Source: Bifidobacterium saimiriisciurei (lineage in GTDB: Bacteria; Actinomycetota; Actinomycetes; Actinomycetales; Bifidobacteriaceae). Taken from it: a stretch of DNA of 53,210 bases. Both the position numbers and the translations under genes were made by a program. The DNA lies in NCBI RefSeq assembly GCF_010667655.1, contig NZ_WHZU01000007.1, forward strand, positions 89,445 through 142,654. The letters are read 5' to 3'. This document shows, piece by piece, positions 1-9,753 of this stretch (position 1 is the stretch's first letter; every line of letters starts with the position of its first letter). The notes beneath the pieces are model-generated. The model saw nothing but the letters and a program-made list of their open reading frames with translations. It ran no database searches and was not told the DNA's origin.

Positions 1-23
1 GGGGGGGCCCCGCGCCCCTTTTT
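1..23 (+). terminator. Partial rho-independent terminator of a gene left of the window
   Basis: A G run, a short C/G loop and CCCC are followed by TTTTT. This looks like the end of a terminator hairpin for an upstream gene that lies outside the window. The left part is cut, so the stem cannot be judged in full. Confidence 0.4.
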
Positions 24-135
24 ATGCAACCTGTCATAAGTGGGTTGCCGTGGAATAACGCGTGCGGCGGCAAGGCGCACCGAGGGAAGGCGTACGACGG
101 TACGTCGACCGAGGGGCAACGTCGAGGACACTCCA
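24..135. other. Non-coding gap at left edge
   Basis: No gene is supported here. A weak hairpin (GCAACC paired with GGTTGC, about 27-48) is the only structure seen. The stretch lies downstream of the ABC-F gene on the minus strand. Confidence 0.4.
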
Positions 136-1737
<1,602 letters not shown>

Positions 1738-1901
1738 TGCTCACCTGCCGATTACAATCGTTCGTCGTTTTCTCAAAAGTCCAACCGTCCATGATACCGA
1801 ACGCCATGCCGAAGGGACAACGGTTTCGTCGCGGTTCCTGCGGTACCGTTGAATCGTCGTCGTTGATACGACCGTTTGGAATCGCGCATCAGGGAGGAAT
1901 C

Positions 1902-2459
1902 ATGTCGAACGAATCGCATTCGCCGCTGCATCAGGCCACGCAGTCCACGGCCGCTTTGGCCAAGGGCGCGTTGAACGTCACGGAGGATACGGCGAAAAGG
2001 ATCGTCTCGCTGACCGACAAGGGGCCGTTCGGCGGGTTCAAGAAGTTCATCTCGCGTGGTTCGATGATCGACATGGCGGTCGGCGTGGTGATGGGTTCCG
2101 CCGTCACCGGCGTGGTCAACGCGATCGTCAAATACTTCATCAACCCGTTGATCGCGATGATCGGCGGCAAGCCGGACATGTCGGCCATGCTCAACATCAC
2201 GTTCAACGGGGCGACGATCTCGTTCGGATCCATCCTCAACGAGGTCATCAACTTCCTGCTCATCGGCGTGGCCGTGTATTTCTGCATCATCCTGCCGATC
2301 AACAAGCTGCGCGACGTGACGGCGGCGGCCCTGGCGCGCGAGGAGGCCGATGCGGACGAGCAGGCCGGTCCGACAACGGAGGAGAGGACGCTCGCCGTAT
2401 TGGAGGAGATCCGCGACGAGCTCAAGCGCCGGGACGGTGAGAATCCACGTTCCGAATGA
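1902..2459 (+). CDS. mscL: Large-conductance mechanosensitive channel MscL
   Basis: Predicted 185-aa membrane channel that releases solutes on hypo-osmotic shock. The MscL core begins near residue 46 (FKKFISRGSMIDMAVGVVMG, the amphipathic helix and first pore-lining helix). A second membrane helix follows around residues 112-133 (FLLIGVAVYFCIILPI), then a charged C-terminal helix (LAVLEEIRDELKRR), the cytoplasmic bundle. Compared with typical MscL (about 130-150 aa) it has about 40 extra N-terminal residues. The ATG at 1902 is chosen because AGGGAGG lies 5 bases upstream. It is divergent from the ABC-F gene and convergent with the DUF3737 gene 22 bp away. Confidence 0.95.
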   Translation: MSNESHSPLHQATQSTAALAKGALNVTEDTAKRIVSLTDKGPFGGFKKFISRGSMIDMAVGVVMGSAVTGVVNAIVKYFINPLIAMIGGKPDMSAMLNITFNGATISFGSILNEVINFLLIGVAVYFCIILPINKLRDVTAAALAREEADADEQAGPTTEERTLAVLEEIRDELKRRDGENPRSE

Positions 2460-2481
2460 CGTGCTGGCCGCGATACGTCGG

Positions 2482-3366
2482 CTATGCCGCCATCTCCGTC
2501 GACGGCGTCGCACCACGCGTGACGACCATGGTCGCCATGGGGTCAACCTTGTCCGCATCAATCGTCAGGTCCCCGATCGCATCCGCGCGGATTATGCCGC
2601 CGGACGGGTTGAGCACGCTGTCAATCGTGCCATGCACGCCCGCATCCACCGTCGAATACTCGAACGCGAGCGTGGTGTTGACCAGCCGGCAGTCGCGAAG
2701 CGTCAGATTGTCCACGTAGCACAGGCCCTGCAGGCTTTCGATTGTGCAGTTGACAAACGTGAGGTTCCGCGAGTTCCATCCCAGATACTCGCCGGAGATG
2801 AACGAGTCGCGCACCGTCACGTTCTCCGAATTCCAGAACGCGTCCTTCGAGATCAGACGCGACCCGGTGATCGTCACGTTGCGTGCGCCGTCGAATGGAT
2901 AGTTGCCCACCAGCCGCAGGTTCGACGCCGTCACGTTCTCGCAGTTCATCGCCAGATAGTCGCCGTGCGCCACCACGTCGTCCAACATCACGTTCGTGCA
3001 GTTCCACAGGGTTTCGGCCGCGTTCGTCAGGTCCACGCGGCGCAGCGTCACCTCGTTCGACCGACGGAAGTTCTTCTGCGCCTCGATGGTGCAGTCCTCC
3101 ACCAGGATGCGGCATGTGTACCATACCCCGGCGCGCGCCATCTCGAACCATGTGCAGCCGCGCGCGGTCACGTTCTTGCAGTACCACAGCGGATACTTCC
3201 ACTGGAACGTGCTGCCCTCCAGCTCGATGTTCCACGCATGCTTGAGCGGCGATTCGCCGTCCGCGAACGTGCACTGCTCGTACCGGCGGTCGCGGGCGAA
3301 GAACTCGGCGCGCTCGCCGGTCAGCAGCCGCTGACGTCTGGTGTCCATCGTTCCGGCCCTGCTCAT
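2482..3366 (-). CDS. DUF3737 family protein, predicted beta-helix
   Basis: A 294-aa protein matching DUF3737 in my recollection: a string of short repeats with recurring Asn-Val-Thr or Asn-Leu-Thr, Cys and Trp-Asn turns ([39 protein letters not shown]). This periodicity suggests a right-handed beta-helix or pentapeptide-like solenoid. There is no signal peptide, so it is probably cytoplasmic. Its ATG at 3366 overlaps the TGA of the acetyltransferase gene (ATGA), so the two are almost certainly translated together from the LysR-type promoter upstream. Biochemical role unknown; DUF3737 genes are often near LysR and aldo/keto-reductase genes (family knowledge, not verified here). Confidence 0.85.
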   Translation of the reverse strand: MSRAGTMDTRRQRLLTGERAEFFARDRRYEQCTFADGESPLKHAWNIELEGSTFQWKYPLWYCKNVTARGCTWFEMARAGVWYTCRILVEDCTIEAQKNFRRSNEVTLRRVDLTNAAETLWNCTNVMLDDVVAHGDYLAMNCENVTASNLRLVGNYPFDGARNVTITGSRLISKDAFWNSENVTVRDSFISGEYLGWNSRNLTFVNCTIESLQGLCYVDNLTLRDCRLVNTTLAFEYSTVDAGVHGTIDSVLNPSGGIIRADAIGDLTIDADKVDPMATMVVTRGATPSTEMAA

Positions 3367-3989
3367 CGGGCATCCCTCCCGCACTGCGCGGTCGTATCGG
3401 CGTCCGTCGCCGGCCTGCCGCCCTCCGGCACGCTGCCGATGATCCGGGCCGGATTGCCGGCCACGACCGCATCCGCCGGCACGTCATGCGTGACGACGGC
3501 CCCCGCGCCGACGATCGCATTGTCGCCCACGCTTACGCCCGGCAGCACGATGGCGCCCGCGCCGATCCACACGCGCTCGCCGATGGTGATGGGACGGGAG
3601 ATGGTGGTGGGGCGGTTGTACGGGTCGTGGTCGTGGTTGGTGGTGATGAGCTGCACGTTCGGTCCGATGAACGTGCCGTCGCCGATGGCGATGCCGCCGC
3701 GGTCCATCATCACGCAGCCCCAGTTGACGAATACGTTTCGGCCCACGGTGATGTTGCGGCCGAAGTCCGTGTGGAACGGCGGGTTCATGCGGAACGACGG
3801 ATCGACCGGGTGCCCGACGATCCGTTCGAACATGCCGTGCGTCTCCTCGGGCGTGTGATATCCGGTGTTGAGTTCCGCGCACAGGCGCATGGCCTCGCGG
3901 ATGATGGCGCTGATGGCGGCGTATTCGGGCTCGTGTGGCGAGACGGGTATGCCGCCGCGGTCCCGTTCGAGGATATCCGGGTTCGTCAT
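3363..3989 (-). CDS. Maltose/galactoside O-acetyltransferase-like, left-handed beta-helix
   Basis: A 208-aa protein of the LacA/Maa acetyl-CoA-dependent sugar O-acetyltransferase family. It has the N-terminal helical cap region, then hexapeptide repeats ([51 protein letters not shown]). The catalytic-type His sits in [10 protein letters not shown], and the C-terminal [11 protein letters not shown] is typical. A longer reading frame exists upstream, but the ATG at 3989 has GGAAAGGAA at good spacing and gives normal family length. It heads a two-gene unit with the DUF3737 gene (4-bp overlap). The promoter at 4043-4111 carries the shared LysR-type operator. The acceptor sugar is unknown. Confidence 0.9.
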   Translation of the reverse strand: MTNPDILERDRGGIPVSPHEPEYAAISAIIREAMRLCAELNTGYHTPEETHGMFERIVGHPVDPSFRMNPPFHTDFGRNITVGRNVFVNWGCVMMDRGGIAIGDGTFIGPNVQLITTNHDHDPYNRPTTISRPITIGERVWIGAGAIVLPGVSVGDNAIVGAGAVVTHDVPADAVVAGNPARIIGSVPEGGRPATDADTTAQCGRDAR

Positions 3990-4042
3990 GGTCGTTCCTT
4001 TCCGTCGGCGCTCCCGCAGGAAAGCGGTTCGTTGGTCGGTTT

Positions 4043-4111
4043 TATTGAACCGCCCCCGGAAAGGAATATCCAATAATCATCGTCAATGCCGGTTCATGCC
4101 CTGAAAGCATG
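4043..4111 (-). promoter_or_regulatory. LysR-type operator and promoter of the acetyltransferase-DUF3737 operon
   Basis: The 17-bp inverted repeat CATGC-N7-GCATG at 4095-4111 is followed, in the direction of transcription, by 19 bp, TATTGG (4070-4075), 20 bp and TTCAAT (4044-4049). The hexamer TTGGAT as -35 and TTCAAT as -10 are 18 bp apart. The same layout and spacing recur at 5049, 6851 and 8635. Confidence 0.8.
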
Positions 4112-4145
4112 ACGATGCGCGTCCCGCAATCGCCCGATCGTCTGC

Positions 4146-4173
4146 GGGCGGTTCATGAATTCAGGAACCGCCC
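4146..4173 (-). terminator. Hairpin at the lysR stop codon
   Basis: A 9-bp perfect stem (GGGCGGTTC with GAACCGCCC, 10-nt loop) straddles the stop codon of the LysR gene. It may end or stabilise the lysR message and separate it from the downstream acetyltransferase promoter. There is no T run, so it is not a classic terminator. Confidence 0.45.
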
Positions 4174-5016
4174 GAACTCCGCCGCCGCGGGGGAGCGCAC
4201 GCCCTGCTTCTTCCACACGAGCACGGTGCCGCATGTCAGCACGGGGTCCAACGGGATCATGCGAGAGCCGGGATAGGTGTTGCCCAGGTCGTAGCACAGG
4301 AACGCGCCCACGCCGTTGGCCGCCATGTTCGCGCCGTTGCTGGGCAGGTTGCAGTAGCCGGCGATGGTGAGCCGTTCGGCGCGCTCGGTACCGAACCACT
4401 GGGAGATTATCCGGCGCACCGACTCGCGCGACGGCAGGATCAGCGGCTCGTCCTGCAGGTCCTCGGGCGTGACGGCGTCATGCGAGGCCAGCGGATGGTC
4501 CTCGGCCACGAGCGCACCCCAATGGTCGGGAACATCCAGACGGAGATACTCGTATCGGCTGACGTCGATGGGTTCGGTGAGCAGTCCGAAATCCATGAGA
4601 CCCTGCTCGATCCGATCCTGGATGATATCGGAGGTGGTGCTGGTCACCTGGAACCTCACGTTCGGATGAAGCCTGCGGAACGCGGACATACGGCGGGACA
4701 GGAAGGTCATGGCCCTCACCTCGCCGCAGCCGATCACGATCTCGCCGCCAAGACCGCTTTCGGACTGTCTGAGCTCGATCTCGGTCTTGTCGGCCAGGGA
4801 GACGATGGCCTGCGCCCGCTCACGCAGCAGACGCCCCTCGTCGGTGAGGGTGATGGCATGGGGGCCGCGATGGAACAGCGTGACCCCCAGTTCCTCCTCC
4901 AACTGCTTCAACTGCCGCGACAGCGTCGGCTGGGAGATGCGCAGCAATTGCGCCGCCCACGTGATGTTGCCCTCCTCGGCCACCGCCAGAAAATACCTGA
5001 GCACTCGCAGTTCCAT
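4153..5016 (-). CDS. LysR family transcriptional regulator
   Basis: A 287-aa LysR-type regulator. The N-terminal winged helix-turn-helix is clear (MELRVLRYFLAVAEEGNITW, then AAQLLRISQPTLSRQLKQLE, residues 1-60), followed by the linker helix and a periplasmic-binding-like effector domain (about 90-287). Length is normal. It sits between the acetyltransferase operon (same strand, downstream) and the flavodoxin gene (divergent, 133 bp away). Four promoters within 4.6 kb share an inverted repeat of the LysR class, one of them in the lysR-flavodoxin gap. The inference is that this protein binds these sites, regulates all four units and perhaps itself. The inducer is unknown. Confidence 0.93.
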   Translation of the reverse strand: MELRVLRYFLAVAEEGNITWAAQLLRISQPTLSRQLKQLEEELGVTLFHRGPHAITLTDEGRLLRERAQAIVSLADKTEIELRQSESGLGGEIVIGCGEVRAMTFLSRRMSAFRRLHPNVRFQVTSTTSDIIQDRIEQGLMDFGLLTEPIDVSRYEYLRLDVPDHWGALVAEDHPLASHDAVTPEDLQDEPLILPSRESVRRIISQWFGTERAERLTIAGYCNLPSNGANMAANGVGAFLCYDLGNTYPGSRMIPLDPVLTCGTVLVWKKQGVRSPAAAEFGRFLNS

Positions 5017-5048
5017 GATTCCCGCCTTCCTAGCCTACATTATTGCAT

Positions 5049-5117
5049 CATGCCCGAAAGGCATGACCGAACATCATCATCACGTATTGGACATGGACGA
5101 GGGAACGCCGTTCAATA
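5049..5117 (+). promoter_or_regulatory. LysR-type operator and promoter of the flavodoxin gene
   Basis: CATGCCCGAAAGGCATG (5049-5065) is followed by 19 bp, TATTGG (5085-5090), 20 bp and TTCAAT (5111-5116). TTGGAC as -35 and TTCAAT as -10 are 18 bp apart. It lies 32 bp from the lysR start codon, so the same site may also repress lysR. Confidence 0.82.
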
Positions 5118-5149
5118 GGCAATATCAAGGACAATGGAAAGGAACCATC

Positions 5150-5629
5150 ATGGGCAAGCGAATGCTCGTCACCTATTTCTCCGCCACCGGAACCACGCGC
5201 GGCGTGGCCGAACGGCTGGCGCACGCCATCGGCGCGGACCTGAAGGAAATCGTGCCGGCCCAACCCTACACGGCGGCCGACATCAATTGGCGTGACGCCG
5301 CAAGCCGGTCCAGTGTGGAGCACGCGCACCGCGACATGCGGCCCGCATTGGCCGAACCGATCGACGTGAAGCCCTACGACGTGGTGTCCGTCGGCTATCC
5401 GCTGTGGTGGGAGACCGCGCCGCGCGTGGTGCGCACGTTCCTCGAAAGCGCCGAATGGTCCGGCAGGACCATCGTGACGTTCGCCACGTCCGGTTCCAGC
5501 ACGCGCGGCGCCGACGGCACGCAGCTGCACGATTCCGCATCCGCCGCCCATTGGGTCGCGGGCCGCCGCATCGCCGCCTCCGAAAGCGAGGGCAGACTCG
5601 CTAATTGGGTTGACGGATTGAGCCTGTAG
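5150..5629 (+). CDS. Flavodoxin family protein
   Basis: A 159-aa FMN-binding flavodoxin-fold protein. The phosphate-binding loop TYFSATGTTRGVAERL (residues 8-23) is a textbook flavodoxin signature. The later loops VGYPLWWETAPRVVRTFLES and TFATSGSSTRG complete the FMN site. It belongs to the group with the insert YTAADINWRDAASRSSVEH, common in stand-alone flavodoxins beside aldo/keto reductases. The ATG at 5150 follows AAAGGAA. Transcription is from the LysR-type promoter at 5049-5117. It is convergent with the aldo/keto reductase gene, with a strong hairpin between. It probably carries electrons to or from a partner oxidoreductase; the partner cannot be named from sequence. Confidence 0.93.
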   Translation: MGKRMLVTYFSATGTTRGVAERLAHAIGADLKEIVPAQPYTAADINWRDAASRSSVEHAHRDMRPALAEPIDVKPYDVVSVGYPLWWETAPRVVRTFLESAEWSGRTIVTFATSGSSTRGADGTQLHDSASAAHWVAGRRIAASESEGRLANWVDGLSL

Positions 5630-5665
5630 TTCGACGGAGTGCCGGCTATACCGAGCTTGGACTGA

Positions 5666-5724
5666 TGCACGACGAATATGGCCGGTCACAAGGGATGCCT
5701 GTGGCCGGCCATATTCGTCGTGCA
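5666..5724. terminator. Bidirectional hairpin between convergent flavodoxin and aldo/keto reductase genes
   Basis: A 20-bp perfect inverted repeat (TGCACGACGAATATGGCCGG at 5666-5685 and its complement at 5705-5724). The stem extends inward through a G-T wobble and CACA/TGTG. Its location between two convergent genes fits a shared terminator, although no long T run follows. Confidence 0.7.
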
Positions 5725-5746
5725 GGGGATTCATACGGTCCCGATA

Positions 5747-6943
<1,197 letters not shown>

Positions 6944-6975
6944 TCAGGCCGCATCATCCAATCGTCCGACGGCCG

Positions 6976-7443
6976 TCACCCGCGACGGTCCGCAACCGCG
7001 CCGGCATGCCACATCATGCCGATATGGGGGATGCCGTCCTCCAGGAACTCGTCGGACACCTGCACGAAGCCGAGCCGCTCGTACATGCCCCGCGCATGGG
7101 TCTGCGCCTCGATGTGCACGACCGTCGCCTTCGCGCGCGTCCTCGCAACGTCCAATCCGGCCTCGACGATGCGCGTGCCCAGGCCACGGCCACGGCGCAG
7201 TGACAGCACGCGCCCGATCGACGTCTCGTCGAACGTGACGCCCGCGTCGATCACCCGGCAGTAGGCGGCGATGCCGTCGTCGTCATGCAGGAACACATGC
7301 CAGCACCGCCGGTCGGCATCATCGACCTCCTGATAGGCGCACTCCTGCTCGACCACGAACACGGCCACGCGCACCCGGTAGATCTCATACAGTTCGGCCG
7401 CGGTCAGCTCCTCGAATCGTTTGATCGTCAATTCCAATGCCAT
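6976..7443 (-). CDS. ElaA-like GNAT family N-acetyltransferase
   Basis: A 155-aa GNAT acetyltransferase resembling ElaA. It opens with the ElaA-like LYEIYRVRVAVFVVEQECAYQEVDDAD, shown here only as the motifs LYEIYRVRV and VVEQECAYQEVD. The acetyl-CoA loop follows as RVLSLRRGRGLGTRIVE (residues about 88-104), then ARGMYERLGF near the C-terminus. The substrate is unknown. The ATG at 7443 is used; it has no Shine-Dalgarno sequence and lies 7 nt after TATACT, so the message may be leaderless. It is not part of the LysR regulon by promoter, as it lacks the operator. Confidence 0.88.
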   Translation of the reverse strand: MALELTIKRFEELTAAELYEIYRVRVAVFVVEQECAYQEVDDADRRCWHVFLHDDDGIAAYCRVIDAGVTFDETSIGRVLSLRRGRGLGTRIVEAGLDVARTRAKATVVHIEAQTHARGMYERLGFVQVSDEFLEDGIPHIGMMWHAGAVADRRG

Positions 7444-7450
7444 GCACGCC

Positions 7451-7456
7451 AGTATA
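7451..7456 (-). promoter_or_regulatory. -10 element giving a probable leaderless mRNA for the GNAT gene
   Basis: TATACT on the minus strand ends 7 nt before the ATG at 7443, so transcription should begin at or next to the start codon. No ribosome binding site is present between them. No convincing -35 was seen. Confidence 0.5.
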
Positions 7457-7484
7457 CGAAAGCGCATGGCATCCGTCCGGAGAG

Positions 7485-7583
7485 TCAGAACGCGAACGGC
7501 TCATGGCAGATGTCGGCCATGCGCACGCCGGCCCCGCACGATGAAGCCCGTCGGGCCTGGTCGTTGAGCAATGGTTTCGACAT
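7485..7583 (-). CDS. Small ORF, 32 aa, possible gene fragment
   Basis: The reading frame MSKPLLNDQARRASSCGAGV... ends in HEPFAF. It has a strong ribosome binding site (AAGGGGGAA, about 7 nt before the ATG) and starts 4 nt after the stop of the ApbE remnant. I do not recognise the peptide. In this gene graveyard it may be the start of a truncated gene rather than a functional peptide; the ribosome binding site is the only positive evidence. Confidence 0.3.
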   Translation of the reverse strand: MSKPLLNDQARRASSCGAGVRMADICHEPFAF

Positions 7584-7586
7584 GAA

Positions 7587-8018
7587 TCAGTTCCCCCTTG
7601 ATTGGCACGGTAGCGTATGGGCGCAACAAGCGGATCCGGCGACGCCGAGGCGAGGCATGGCGCCGTCGTCGCGGACAAGCAGCGCGCCGAGAATCTCGGG
7701 ATGGTGTTCGACGAACCGTGCGCCGCGCGTCGAGCCGAGCGCGAGCACGGTGGTCGAGTGGCCTTCGGCGTCGATGGAGTCCCGCGTGACAAGCGTCGCA
7801 CCCGTGAGGCCGGTGCGGGCGGGACGGCCGGTATGCGGATCGAGGATGTGATGATAGACGACGCCATCGGACTCGAACCGGCGTTCGCCGACGCCGCTGG
7901 TGGCGACGGAGACGGAGGCCGGAGCCATCGAATCTCCGCCGTGATCCGTCACGGCGAGCGGCAGGAGCGTCGCGACAGTACGATTCCGGTCGACGGGGTC
8001 GGGGACGGCCACCGTCCA
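7587..8018 (-). pseudogene. Remnant of FAD:protein FMN transferase (ApbE), C-terminal part only
   Basis: About 143 codons match the C-terminal half of ApbE, the enzyme that attaches FMN to Thr or Ser of flavoproteins. Visible landmarks are GWTVAVPDPVDR, VATSGVGERRFESDGV, YHHILDPHTGRPA, the metal-binding-type Asp in DSIDAEGHSTTVLALG, and GALLVRDDG. Full ApbE has about 300 residues, and the N-terminal FAD-binding half is missing. Upstream of the Trp at 8016-8018 the frame runs into an unrelated remnant on the other strand. No plausible start remains, so it is called a pseudogene. Confidence 0.75.
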
Positions 8019-8023
8019 GCCAC

Positions 8024-8239
8024 GGGCCGAAGAAGAAGCTCGGCGTCATCCTCACCTGCGCGGGCTCCAGTCCCGAATGGCTTGAGCTGCTCGTTGACCG
8101 CACGCTGACCCGCAGCCTGCGCATGAGCGTATCCGACTTCAGGACCGAGGTCTTCGACGCATGCCCGCCGCTTGACGGACGCCCACTGAACGGCGGTTAC
8201 CGTGCGCGCACGATCGCGCTCGCGCGCTGGTGTCTGTAA
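8024..8239 (+). pseudogene. C-terminal remnant, probably of an NADPH-dependent FMN reductase/flavodoxin-fold protein
   Basis: An open frame of 71 codons without its own start: GPKKKLGVILTCAGSSPEWL, then LLVDRTLTRSLRMSVSDF and a tail ending GGYRARTIALARWCL. The KKLGVILTCAG strand-loop resembles the C-terminal core strand of flavodoxin-fold NAD(P)H oxidoreductases. It abuts the ApbE remnant on the opposite strand within about 10 bp, indicating a deletion or rearrangement that cut both genes. Family assignment is tentative. Confidence 0.45.
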
Positions 8240-8285
8240 TCCGACGATTGGCCATGACGACGCACGCCTATGCGGGGAAAGCCGG

Positions 8286-8620
8286 ATGCGTCATGTCGAA
8301 AACCGAACCAGACTGCTTGCCGCGGCGGCAGGAGCCATGATGCTGATCGCCCCATTCGCCGGATGCGCCGGCAACGCGTCGACGGCACCGACGACGAACC
8401 ATGTCACGGACACCGCCGCATACGGCTACGAAACGAACAGGCTGACCGTGATGCGCGGCGACGGCCAACGCATATGGGGCGAATTGTATGTGCCGTAAGG
8501 CGCAGGCGACCGCAGGCCGGCCATCATCGGCTCGCACGGATTCGCCGGCGACGACGAAGCTCTCGCCATCGACCGCATGACCCGTTACATCAACGCCCAT
8601 CTCGCCCGAGGAATGGAGGA
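8286..8620 (+). pseudogene. Decayed alpha/beta-hydrolase lipoprotein gene
   Basis: The frame starts MRHVENRTRLLAAAAGAMML with a lipoprotein signal peptide (lipobox PFAGC, Cys about residue 27). It then runs NRLTVMRGDGQRIWGELYVP to a TAA at 8496-8498. Reading through the stop in the same frame gives GAGDRRPAIIGSHGFAGDDE, the start of an alpha/beta hydrolase fold with its HG oxyanion motif. About 30 codons later the sequence loses hydrolase character and passes into the cupin promoter. So there is one in-frame nonsense codon (GAA to TAA is plausible) plus loss of the catalytic core. A ribosome binding site GGGGAAAG remains before the ATG. Confidence 0.7.
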
Positions 8621-8634
8621 AGGTCCCATGCTTC

Positions 8635-8702
8635 CATGCACGCGGGGCATGGCATCCCATGAGACGACACTATTGGCGATACGGCGGCGGATGCCGTGTA
8701 AT
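8635..8702 (+). promoter_or_regulatory. LysR-type operator and promoter of the cupin gene
   Basis: CATGCACGCGGGGCATG (8635-8651) is followed by 19 bp, TATTGG (8671-8676), 20 bp and TGTAAT (8697-8702). The -35 TTGGCG and -10 are 18 bp apart. This is the fourth copy of the architecture, here with a divergent operator core. Confidence 0.8.
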
Positions 8703-8735
8703 GGAACCGAACGATACACGAAAGGACAAGAAATC

Positions 8736-9134
8736 ATGGAGAATCCGAGCGCATTCCCGATGGGGAAGCCGAATGACGCCTACGCCCAGTATTTCGAAGG
8801 CCAGAGCTGGCTTGCGCCACTCGCCGGCGACGATCAGGTCAATGTCGCGAACGTGACGTTCGAACCGGGATGCACGAACCACTGGCACATCCACCACGGC
8901 GTATGCCAGATTCTGATCGCCGTGGGAGGCCGCGGCTACTACCAGATCGAAGGCCAAGAGCCGGTGGAGCTCAAGCCCGGCGACGTGGCCTATATCCCGC
9001 CGGAGACCAAGCATTGGCACGGCGCCGCCCCCACCGAGGCGTTCGCGCACATCGCCGTCATGCCCAGGAAGGAGGGCGCGGGCAACGAATGGCTCGAACC
9101 GGTCGACGACGAGGAATACCGCAAGCTCGCCTGA
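8736..9134 (+). CDS. Cupin domain protein
   Basis: A 132-aa single-domain cupin. The two cupin motifs are visible: FEPGCTNHWHIHHGVCQILI with clustered metal-ligand His residues (about 46-65), and PGDVAYIPPETKHWHGAAPT with the second-motif His (about 84-103). This is the fold of small metal-binding cupins found beside carboxymuconolactone-decarboxylase-like and aldo/keto reductase genes. The ATG at 8736 follows AAAGGACAAG. It is transcribed from the LysR-type promoter just upstream, the strongest evidence that it belongs with the flavodoxin and reductase. No catalytic activity can be assigned; ring-modifying or sensor roles are both possible. Confidence 0.9.
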   Translation: MENPSAFPMGKPNDAYAQYFEGQSWLAPLAGDDQVNVANVTFEPGCTNHWHIHHGVCQILIAVGGRGYYQIEGQEPVELKPGDVAYIPPETKHWHGAAPTEAFAHIAVMPRKEGAGNEWLEPVDDEEYRKLA

Positions 9135-9295
9135 CCATCAGCCGACGGCCGTACGCGTGGAACGTCGGCCCTGAAGCTGCGGTTTTCCGCAGTAGGGGCC
9201 TATGATGGCGGTGTGGGCGCTCCTCGGTTCGCTGGAAGACGGCGGAGATACGGCGTTCGCCCTTAATTCATGAATCGGGGGAGTCGGGAGACGCG
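9135..9295 (+). promoter_or_regulatory. Short spacer with hairpin and possible -10
   Basis: A small CTGCGG-tttt-CCGCAG hairpin lies 40 bp after the cupin gene. It is followed by TATGAT, a candidate -10 for the small membrane-protein gene that begins at 9296. No good -35 is seen. Confidence 0.35.
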
Positions 9296-9619
9296 ATGAT
9301 CATCGCCGGGCTGTTCATATTGTTGATTGTGCTCTACGTCGGCATGCTGGCCGTGATGACCTTGGGGCTGGTGGCTCTGGGTGTGGGAGCCGCCCTGGCC
9401 GTCGGCGCGGGCATCTGCCTTGGCATCGCCTTCCTGCTTGCCGTCGAGGGGGCCGCATTGCTGGCATGACGGGCGTGGCGCCGGTACAAGGGCAGGCCCG
9501 TGCCCTTGTGGTGCAAGAATGCCGGTGTGGCAATGGCCGTGGCCGGTGGCATATGGTTCGTCGTCTCCTGCGTTCTGCTCATTCTGCTGACGACGCAGCT
9601 GGTCGGCCTGTTCGTCTGA
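9296..9619 (+). pseudogene. Small membrane-protein gene interrupted by an in-frame TGA
   Basis: The ATG at 9296 (GGGGGAGTCGGGAG upstream) opens a 57-codon frame with two hydrophobic stretches (IIAGLFILLIVLYVGMLAV, ALAVGAGICLGIAFLLAVE). It ends at TGA 9467-9469. The same frame continues without another stop as RAWRRYKGRPVPLWCKNAG plus a third membrane helix (WFVVSCVLLILLTTQLVGLF), ending at 9617-9619. The simplest reading is one 107-residue membrane protein split by a TGG-to-TGA or CGA-to-TGA mutation. Alternatives are a 57-aa functional protein or a sequencing error. Family not recognised. Confidence 0.55.
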
Positions 9620-9753
9620 AACCGGCCGATTTGACGGGAAAATAACGCGGGCCGTGGAACCGGTGCGGGGAAGCCAGACAGGTTCCACGGCCCGCGTTAT
9701 TTTCCCGTCAAATCGGCCGGTTTCAGACGAACAGGCCGACCAGCTGCGTCGTC
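9589..9753. repeat. Perfect 73-bp inverted repeat with 19-nt loop between convergent genes
   Basis: The left arm 9589-9661 and right arm 9681-9753 are exact reverse complements. The left arm contains the last codons and stop of the small membrane-protein gene. The right arm ends at the stop codon of the convergent NAD(P)H oxidoreductase gene. The inner part (GCGGGCCGTGGAACC with its complement, flanked by AAAATAAC and GTTATTTT) looks like an ordinary bidirectional terminator. The outer 30 bp or so extend it into coding sequence, far longer than a terminator needs. Confidence 0.9.
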
